A stretch of DNA of 6,263 nt from Planctomycetota bacterium (lineage in GTDB: Bacteria; Planctomycetota; UBA1135; UBA2386): assembly GCA_023433825.1 (NCBI GenBank), contig JAEYTU010000665.1:1-6263 (forward strand), given 5' to 3'. Each line of letters opens with the position of its first letter. Position 1 is the stretch's first letter. Shown one piece after another: positions 1 through 4,831 of the stretch. The notes under the pieces were generated by a model that searched no databases, was not told the origin of the DNA, and saw nothing but the letters and a program-made list of their open reading frames with translations. Position numbers and translations under genes: made by a program.

Positions 1-1
1 C

Positions 2-724
2 GAGTTGCGTGCGTATCCGCCGGAACGGCTGGGAGCATCGATCGGCCGCGCCGTGGCAACGGCGGGCAACCACGCGACGCTCGTCCTCGGAACGGGCGCC
101 GACGAGCGAACCACGATCACCGGCACCGTCCTCGATGCCCACGACGGCCGACCGATGGCAGGCGCGGACATCACGGTCACGGCCGAGGTCGACGACCGCT
201 TCGGCGCGGACGGTGGACCTTGGAGCGTCGCTTCGAGCCCATCGAACGTGCGCTCGACGGTCGAGGCAGCACGAACGACGACCGGCGCGGATGGGACGTT
301 CCGCTGCCTGGTTCCCGTGCCGGGCCGGTTGACCGTCACGGTCGACGCGCCGCGTCACGCGTTTCACGAGTCGACCGTGGAGCCTGACGCAGACTTGGCG
401 AAGCCGCTGCGCGTCGTGCTGACGCCAGCTTGCGTGCTTCGCCTCCGGCTTCGCGCGAGCGACGGCAAACTCGCGAACGGAATGACCGTGGCGATTGAAG
501 GCGAGGCCGGCGCCATGCGAATCCTGCGCGACGTCAAGGACAGCACGTACCTCGCGCGCGAAGTCCACCGGAACGGCCGCGTCGACCTCGTCGGCGTCCC
601 GCGCGAACGCCTGACGCTCGTGGTCGGTCGCAACCTCGACGACCCAGCGGCGCCGCGTCACCGCGTCGAGGTCGACGCGCGTTCGGTCGGGGAGGAGATC
701 GTCGACGTCGTCGTGCCGGATTGA
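2..724 (+). CDS. Gene A: carboxypeptidase-regulatory-like multi-module exported protein (5' end outside window)
   Basis: Only the C-terminal 240 residues are present, and the frame is open to the window's left edge. A TTG at position 5 could be read as a start, but the protein aligns without a break to gene C from about C residue 541. The pairs are ELRA with EVRA, then GRAVATAG with GRAVVATG, then LVLGTG with IVLGTG. The TTG is therefore an internal Leu codon. Seen here are the tail of a module 5 equivalent (residues 1-32 of the fragment), a complete module 6 (about 37-142, motif TGTVLDAHDGRPMAGADITV, later TTTGADGTF), and the family C-terminal domain (about 144-240) ending VDVVVPD. These modules adopt prealbumin-like beta-sandwich folds in known families and are usually non-catalytic. 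By analogy with its neighbours the missing N-terminus should carry an export signal. Unlike B and C it ends in Asp rather than Arg and does not overlap the next gene's start. The frame and family are sure. The function is unknown. Confidence 0.9.
   Translation, partial: ELRAYPPERLGASIGRAVATAGNHATLVLGTGADERTTITGTVLDAHDGRPMAGADITVTAEVDDRFGADGGPWSVASSPSNVRSTVEAARTTTGADGTFRCLVPVPGRLTVTVDAPRHAFHESTVEPDADLAKPLRVVLTPACVLRLRLRASDGKLANGMTVAIEGEAGAMRILRDVKDSTYLAREVHRNGRVDLVGVPRERLTLVVGRNLDDPAAPRHRVEVDARSVGEEIVDVVVPD
110..427 (+). repeat. Module 6-type carboxypeptidase-regulatory-like repeat in gene A
   Basis: This encodes about residues 37-142 of the A fragment, with the strand-turn-strand signature GTVLDAHDGRPMAGADI and the later GADGTFRC. 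Equivalent modules lie at 1962-2234 in B and 4253-4540 in C. It has an extra loop between the two motifs, containing GGPWSV, which pairs with ELWSV in C. Confidence 0.8.
431..721 (+). repeat. Conserved C-terminal domain, copy in gene A
   Basis: This encodes the last 97 residues of A. Shared family features are an opening LRLR (147-150 of the fragment), a central Gly-Arg-Val-Asp-x-x-Gly-Val-Pro (192-200), and a terminal block APRHRVEVDARSVGEE then VVVP. It aligns to B 492-587 and C 673-768. Over the last 24 residues A and B agree at 20 positions. It does not show the G-x-P-I-x-x-A signature of the repeat modules, so it may be a distinct terminal domain. Its role is unknown. Confidence 0.75.
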
Positions 725-764
725 CCTGGGCCGTGGCCACTCCCGGCGACTCGCAACTCTCGCC
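725..764 (+). other. A-B intergenic gap (40 bases)
   Basis: This is the only non-coding stretch in the window. I see no Shine-Dalgarno-like GGAGG or AGGA before the ATG at 765, no convincing -10/-35 pair, and no hairpin with a T-run that would end transcription. An eight-base palindrome (GTGGCCAC, 733-740) is present but is too short to interpret. The gap is compatible with A and B sharing a transcript. Confidence 0.7.
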
Positions 765-2528
765 ATGATCCGCGCCATGTCGCGTGGATGGCGGAACGGG
801 GTGCTCGCGGTGCTCTGCGTGCTCGTCGTGGCTGCATTCGGTTGGTTGACGATCGTGTCACCGGTTGCGACGCCCGCAGTGGGCTCGGACGTACTGCACG
901 TCGAAGCACCGACGCTTCACGCGGCACACGACGAAGTCGAAGCGTCCCTTCCGCGCCGGCTCGCAGTCGAAGCCGATGTCGCTCAGCCGTCTGCGATGGA
1001 ACTGCCGGCGACCGCGAACGGGCTCGTCGTTCGACTGTGCGACGCCGTCGGCGCGCCACTCCGGAGCTTGCCGCTGTGCATCGTCCCGCGGCAAGAGTCT
1101 CCGGTGGGACAGCACGTCGGCCTCACCGACGCGACCGGTCGCCTGCCCACGCCGTTCGTCGACATCGCGCACATCCTGTCGCTTCGCGCCGCAGACCCGA
1201 CGACGGAAGCGGAGTTGCGCACCCGTCGCAGTCCGACCGGATTCGACGTCACGGGCAACGTGCTCGATGTCTCACTCGCGGCTTGGCGCGACGTCGAGCT
1301 GCGCTTCGTCGACACGGCAGACCATCCGATCGCGGGAGTGAGCCTGGAATGCACGGACGACTCGCGGACGACGCCGAACGACCGCCTCGTGTTGGTGCCG
1401 TACTGGGCGATTCCCGCCGAGACAGACGCCGACGGTTTCGCGCGATTTCGGCTCCCCGAGGGCATCTACGCGCTGAATCACGCACGAACGATGGTCGACT
1501 TGCGCTGCCTCGGCTGGGTCGTCGTTCGTCCGGGCGAAGGGCCGATTCGTGGCACGTTCGTCATGCACGGGTCCGGACGCTCGCGCCACGCAAGCACGCG
1601 CGATCTGCGCGTGCGCGTCCTTGGGCACGCGCGCGAATCGGAATGGCCGGCCGTCGAAGTCGACGTTCCGGTGCCGCGGGCTGCGGAGGGTTCGTTCGAC
1701 GCGGCGGGCATCGTGACCCGTCCGATCCCGTCGGTGGAATGCGGCAAGTCCATCGATGGCGACCTGTTCACGGTCGATTGGGTTCCGCCGGTGCCCGTCA
1801 CCCTGCGTGTCACGTGCCCCGGCTACGAATCCGTCGTGCAACAACTCGACGCGACGACAGTGAACGTCACGGTCCCGTTGCGCGCACTCCCACCGGTGCA
1901 CGACGGCGCGCCCGTGCGTCCAGAGACGTTCGCACCTGTTCGACGCAGCGAGCGCGAGGAGCGCGTAGCCGGCGTCGTCGTCGATCGAAAGCACGGCCTG
2001 CCGATCGCCCGCGCCAAAGTCCGCTTCCACCCGATCGCGAACGGACTCGACTACGCCGACGGCCGATACGGCGTCGAGACGAGCACCGATGCGAACGGCG
2101 TGTTCCTGTGCAGCGGCGTGTTTGGCGACAGGTGGCAGATCGAGGTCTATGCGGTTGGCTACGCGCTACACGATGGCGTCGAGAAGGCGGACTCGCTGAC
2201 TGGGCCCGCGCTGCGTTTCGAACTCGTGCACGACGCACCGCTCCGGTTGCGCGTGCGGACGGCCGACGCCCACGTCGTCCCCGGGCTCCAGATCGCGATC
2301 GAACGCAATGACGGCGGCTTGCGAACGCGGCGTACACGCGACGGCTACCGCGTTCTGTTGCACGCGCTCGACGCCATGGGCCGCGTCGACGTCGACGGAG
2401 TCCCGGGGGATCGCATCTGGATTCTGATCGGTCACGACTTGGAGAACCGTTCCGCGCCGCGCCACCGCGTCGAACTCGATGCACGTTCGATCGGCGAAGA
2501 GATCGTCGACATCGTGGTGCCGCGATGA
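765..2528 (+). CDS. Gene B: exported multi-module carboxypeptidase-regulatory-like protein, short form (587 aa)
   Basis: The N-terminus has basic residues (R3, R7, R10) followed by a hydrophobic stretch at about residues 12-32, which reads as a signal peptide or single membrane anchor. There is no lipobox. A variable linker runs to about 83. Modules follow: module 1 (about 85-170, VVRLCDAVGAPL then GLTDATGRL), module 2 (about 176-265, LRFVDTADHPIAGVSL then TDADGFARF), module 3 (about 278-372, ending near TCPGYES), a module 6-type unit (400-490, VAGVVVDRKHGLPIARAKV then TDANGVFLC), and the C-terminal domain (492-587, ending EEIVDIVVPR). Compared with gene C it lacks the two modules corresponding to C 400-570, which accounts for the 181-residue length difference. 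The start at 765 keeps the basic N-region. ATG 777 (Met5) is an alternative that still leaves a full hydrophobic segment, and neither has a visible Shine-Dalgarno sequence. It probably faces the periplasm or outside. No enzymatic motif is visible, so the role is unknown. Confidence 0.92.
   Translation: MIRAMSRGWRNGVLAVLCVLVVAAFGWLTIVSPVATPAVGSDVLHVEAPTLHAAHDEVEASLPRRLAVEADVAQPSAMELPATANGLVVRLCDAVGAPLRSLPLCIVPRQESPVGQHVGLTDATGRLPTPFVDIAHILSLRAADPTTEAELRTRRSPTGFDVTGNVLDVSLAAWRDVELRFVDTADHPIAGVSLECTDDSRTTPNDRLVLVPYWAIPAETDADGFARFRLPEGIYALNHARTMVDLRCLGWVVVRPGEGPIRGTFVMHGSGRSRHASTRDLRVRVLGHARESEWPAVEVDVPVPRAAEGSFDAAGIVTRPIPSVECGKSIDGDLFTVDWVPPVPVTLRVTCPGYESVVQQLDATTVNVTVPLRALPPVHDGAPVRPETFAPVRRSEREERVAGVVVDRKHGLPIARAKVRFHPIANGLDYADGRYGVETSTDANGVFLCSGVFGDRWQIEVYAVGYALHDGVEKADSLTGPALRFELVHDAPLRLRVRTADAHVVPGLQIAIERNDGGLRTRRTRDGYRVLLHALDAMGRVDVDGVPGDRIWILIGHDLENRSAPRHRVELDARSIGEEIVDIVVPR
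1962..2234 (+). repeat. Module 6-type repeat in gene B
   Basis: This encodes B residues 400-490, with GVVVDRKHGLPIARAKV and then TDANGVFLC, VGYALHDG and LRFEL. The order of these landmarks matches C module 6 (GRVVDAATGHPIVGARV, TDADGRFQC, AGYAMQE, ARIEL) better than C modules 4 or 5. This is the basis for saying that B lacks modules 4 and 5. Confidence 0.75.
2238..2525 (+). repeat. Conserved C-terminal domain, copy in gene B
   Basis: This encodes B residues 492-587. It opens with LRLRVRTAD, contains GRVDVDGVPGDR, and ends with APRHRVELDARSIGEE and VDIVVPR. It is closest to the A copy in protein sequence, but its final 26 bases, including the stop, match the C copy exactly. Confidence 0.75.
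2503..2528 (+). repeat. 26-base direct repeat at gene junction, copy 1
   Basis: These bases end gene B (coding VDIVVPR and stop) and include the start codon of C. They are identical to 4806-4831. Sequence on both sides diverges quickly. The equivalent end of gene A (699-724) differs at five of the 26 positions. Exact identity is stronger than the protein similarity requires, since B and C differ at many residues just upstream. Confidence 0.85.
2525..2528 (+). promoter_or_regulatory. ATGA stop/start overlap, gene B to gene C
   Basis: B's TGA stop (2526-2528) lies inside C's ATG start (2525-2527). Four-base overlaps of this kind generally let a terminating ribosome restart on the next gene. 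No separate Shine-Dalgarno sequence is visible upstream (the preceding bases are GTGGTGCCGCG), so C is probably translated largely by coupling to B. Confidence 0.85.
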
Positions 2529-4831
2529 CCGAGCTACGCGGACGCCGACGTTCCCTTGCGCTCTTCGCCATCGTCGTCGCGATCACTGCGGGCGGGTTCA
2601 CGCTGTGGCTCGGCGGCGGGAGACCGGCGCTGCGGGGCGAATCAACCATCGCGTCGCGCGCCGAGGCGACCGACGCCGCGACGGCGGCCCCACAGGCGGT
2701 CGCAGCGCATTCCGAGCGAGTGGCCGTGCGCAGCGCCGCGGAGATCGACGAGCAACGGCTCGCTCGGATCGCCCGTGAGGACGCGGACGCAGAACGCGTC
2801 GAGCTCCTTCGTCACGAGGGGGCGACGGACCTTGGACAGCACTGCGCGAACGGCATCGTCGTGCGGGTCGTCGACCCGGAGCTGCTTCCGGTCGCGGCGG
2901 CGCGGGTTGAGGTGAATCCCCATCGGCGTCGGGAGGTCGGGATCACCGACGCGAACGGGCGGATCCGAACGTCGATCGAAGACGTCCGGAAGATCGACGC
3001 CGTCGAGGTCACTGCGGCGACAGCCACGCAGTCGTTTGCCACGCGAGACGCCCCGACGCAGCGCGACATGACGGGACGCGAACTGCTCGTCCGTTGGCCC
3101 GCGGAACGTCGGATCGCACTCCGCTTCGTCGAGGCAACGGGGCGTCCGATTCGAGACCTGCGGATCGCCTGCCACTGGCACGGCGACTTCGCGCCGGAGG
3201 AACCCGGAATGATGCTGCACACGGCAGAGCGCCTGGAGGCCACGACCGACGCTGACGGGCTCGCGACGTTCACGGCCATCGAAGGGCTGCATTGGATCGA
3301 GTTCGCGTCGCTCCGAGAGTGGTTCCCATGCGCGTGGATGGTCGTCGCGCGCGGTCACGGAACGATCGAGGACACGATCGCCGTCCACACCGCATCCGCC
3401 AGCCGGGACGTGACGGTGCACGTGACCCGACCAGCGGGGATCACCGCGAACGTCGATGTCGATGTCGAAGCGCATTTTCCGTATCGCGTCGTCGGCGCGA
3501 GCGGACGTGTCGGGCGTCTCGACGATCTGATCGCCTGGCCGAAGGCGCGAACCGAGGACGGGACGACGTTCGTCGTTCGCGACCTGCCCGGAACGCCGGT
3601 GCAAGTGAAGGTCTCCTGCGACGGGTGCGAGAGCATCTGCCAAACCGTTCCCCCGACGTCCGAGCGACTCGACATCACGTTGGCCGTCGCGCCGCCACGC
3701 GATCGCTCGTTCGCATGGCTCCCCCTGCGGGGAACGGTTCTCGACGTGTTCGGGGCACCGATCGCCAACGCCACGGTGCGACTCGCGCAAGACGCGGACT
3801 CGCGCGCGAGTGACCTGGTCACGACCGATGCGGGAGGCGCGTTCGAGTTCGAGTGGGTTTGTCAGCGCATGTTGACCGTCCGTCACAAGAGCTTCGCCAC
3901 GGCAATCGTCGGACCGCTGAACGCGCTGGCGCCGCCGACGGATCTCCGGATCGTGCTCGTCGCGCGCGCCACGCTGACCGGGAACGTGCTCGATGCGCAC
4001 GGCGGGCCCGCCGGTGGCATTCCGGTGTTCGCCTGGAGGACTTCGATCGCCAACGCCGAGCGACCGTCACGGGAGTCGATCCGCGTCGCGACAACGACGA
4101 GCGACGGGACGTTCGCCTTCGAAGACGTCGCAGAAGGCGAATATGAGGTCCGCGCTCGTCCCGCGTTTTCGACCGGACAACGCGTCGGACGCGCGGTGGT
4201 GGCGACAGGTCGTCCTACGACGATCGTGCTCGGGACGGGGCTCGACGACGACGGCACGGTTACGGGTCGCGTCGTCGACGCTGCCACGGGGCATCCGATC
4301 GTCGGGGCAAGAGTGTCGGTCTCACCGGCGACGCACTCGGACGACGTCGACGAGCTGTGGTCGGTCTTTCGGAGCGTGGACGCGGCGACCGATGCCGACG
4401 GCAGGTTTCAGTGCATCGGCGCGCCTGCTGGCCGTGGCACGGTGACGGTCGACGCCGCTGGTTACGCGATGCAAGAGTTCCGTGGAGATCCAGCCGACCT
4501 CGCCCGGTTGGCCGCCCGGATCGAACTGCGACCAGCGTGCTGGCTGCGGCTTCGCGTGCTGTCGAGCGACGACACTTCGACGAATGGACTCGTTCTCGCG
4601 ATCGTCGGCGACAACGCGGAGTTTCTCGATCTGCGCGATGGGTCGGGTCAGCGCTACAGGTTCGTCCAGGTCGCGACAGGGGGTCGTGCGAACCTGTCTG
4701 GCGTCCCGCGCGGACGGATCCGACTCGTCGTCAGCGAGGATCCGCTCTCACCCCACGCTGCGCGCCACACGTTCGACATCGACACGCGCTCCCTCGGCGA
4801 CGAACTCGTCGACATCGTGGTGCCGCGATGA
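2525..4831 (+). CDS. Gene C: exported multi-module carboxypeptidase-regulatory-like protein, long form (768 aa)
   Basis: This is the complete reference member of the array. Basic residues (R5, R7-R9) precede a hydrophobic segment at about 10-29, a signal peptide or anchor, followed by an Ala/Glu/Arg-rich linker to about 106. Module 1 is about 109-190 (IVVRVVDPELLPVAAARVEV, GITDANGR). Module 2 is about 196-288 (LRFVEATGRPIRDL, TTDADGLATF). Module 3 is about 294-388, with VGRLDDL at 329-335 and CDGCESIC at 365-372. Module 4 is about 400-480 (LRGTVLDVFGAPIANATV, TTDAGGAFEF). Module 5 is about 482-570 (LTGNVLDAHGG, TTSDGTFAFEDV). Module 6 is about 577-672 (VTGRVVDAATGHPIVGARV, TDADGRF). The C-terminal domain is 673-768. 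The start is fixed by the ATGA overlap with gene B. The CxxCxxxC cluster is not kept in B or D. Modules 4 to 6 match carboxypeptidase regulatory-like / CnaB-type repeats best, while modules 1 to 3 are more divergent. Function is unknown, but a structural, adhesive or surface role is plausible by family analogy. Confidence 0.93.
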   Translation: MTELRGRRRSLALFAIVVAITAGGFTLWLGGGRPALRGESTIASRAEATDAATAAPQAVAAHSERVAVRSAAEIDEQRLARIAREDADAERVELLRHEGATDLGQHCANGIVVRVVDPELLPVAAARVEVNPHRRREVGITDANGRIRTSIEDVRKIDAVEVTAATATQSFATRDAPTQRDMTGRELLVRWPAERRIALRFVEATGRPIRDLRIACHWHGDFAPEEPGMMLHTAERLEATTDADGLATFTAIEGLHWIEFASLREWFPCAWMVVARGHGTIEDTIAVHTASASRDVTVHVTRPAGITANVDVDVEAHFPYRVVGASGRVGRLDDLIAWPKARTEDGTTFVVRDLPGTPVQVKVSCDGCESICQTVPPTSERLDITLAVAPPRDRSFAWLPLRGTVLDVFGAPIANATVRLAQDADSRASDLVTTDAGGAFEFEWVCQRMLTVRHKSFATAIVGPLNALAPPTDLRIVLVARATLTGNVLDAHGGPAGGIPVFAWRTSIANAERPSRESIRVATTTSDGTFAFEDVAEGEYEVRARPAFSTGQRVGRAVVATGRPTTIVLGTGLDDDGTVTGRVVDAATGHPIVGARVSVSPATHSDDVDELWSVFRSVDAATDADGRFQCIGAPAGRGTVTVDAAGYAMQEFRGDPADLARLAARIELRPACWLRLRVLSSDDTSTNGLVLAIVGDNAEFLDLRDGSGQRYRFVQVATGGRANLSGVPRGRIRLVVSEDPLSPHAARHTFDIDTRSLGDELVDIVVPR
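4253..4540 (+). repeat. Module 6-type repeat in gene C
   Basis: This encodes C residues 577-672. It carries the clearest carboxypeptidase-regulatory-like signature in the protein (VTGRVVDAATGHPIVGARV, then TDADGRFQC). It directly precedes the C-terminal domain, as in A and B, so module 6 plus the C-terminal domain form a fixed pair in every gene whose end is visible. Confidence 0.8.
4541..4828 (+). repeat. Conserved C-terminal domain, copy in gene C
   Basis: This encodes C residues 673-768. It opens with WLRLRVLSSD, contains GRANLSGVPRGR, and ends with AARHTFDIDTRSLGDE and VDIVVPR. It matches the B copy at 15 of the last 24 residues. The block most resistant to change is the last seven residues. 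Confidence 0.75.
4806..4831 (+). repeat. 26-base direct repeat at gene junction, copy 2
   Basis: These bases end gene C and include the start codon of D. They are identical base for base to 2503-2528. Together the two copies bracket gene C exactly, as expected if C, or the B-C unit, arose by tandem duplication or if the junction is being homogenised. Confidence 0.85.
4828..4831 (+). promoter_or_regulatory. ATGA stop/start overlap, gene C to gene D
   Basis: C's TGA stop (4829-4831) overlaps D's ATG (4828-4830) in the same arrangement as the B-C junction, and the 22 bases before the overlap are identical at both junctions. This supports a single transcript and coupled translation of B, C and D, and it fixes the start of D. 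Confidence 0.85.

Noticed and set aside
5..7. TTG as the start codon of gene A
   Set aside because: Alignment to gene C continues upstream of this codon and enters mid-module, so the gene simply runs in from outside the window.
733..740. Palindrome GTGGCCAC in the A-B gap as an operator or terminator
   Set aside because: Eight-base palindromes are frequent in GC-rich DNA. There is no extended stem and no T-run.
3452..3469. Hexamer repeat of GTCGAT type coding VDVDVE
   Set aside because: There are three imperfect units within a beta-strand-like segment of gene C. It is explained by local amino-acid composition and is too short to be a meaningful repeat array.
2642..4000. Minus-strand open frame of 452 codons opposite gene C
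   Set aside because: The composition is arginine-rich and without domains, it is fully antisense to a well-supported gene, and it has no start signal. The 252-codon antisense frame at 1272-2030 is rejected for the same reasons.
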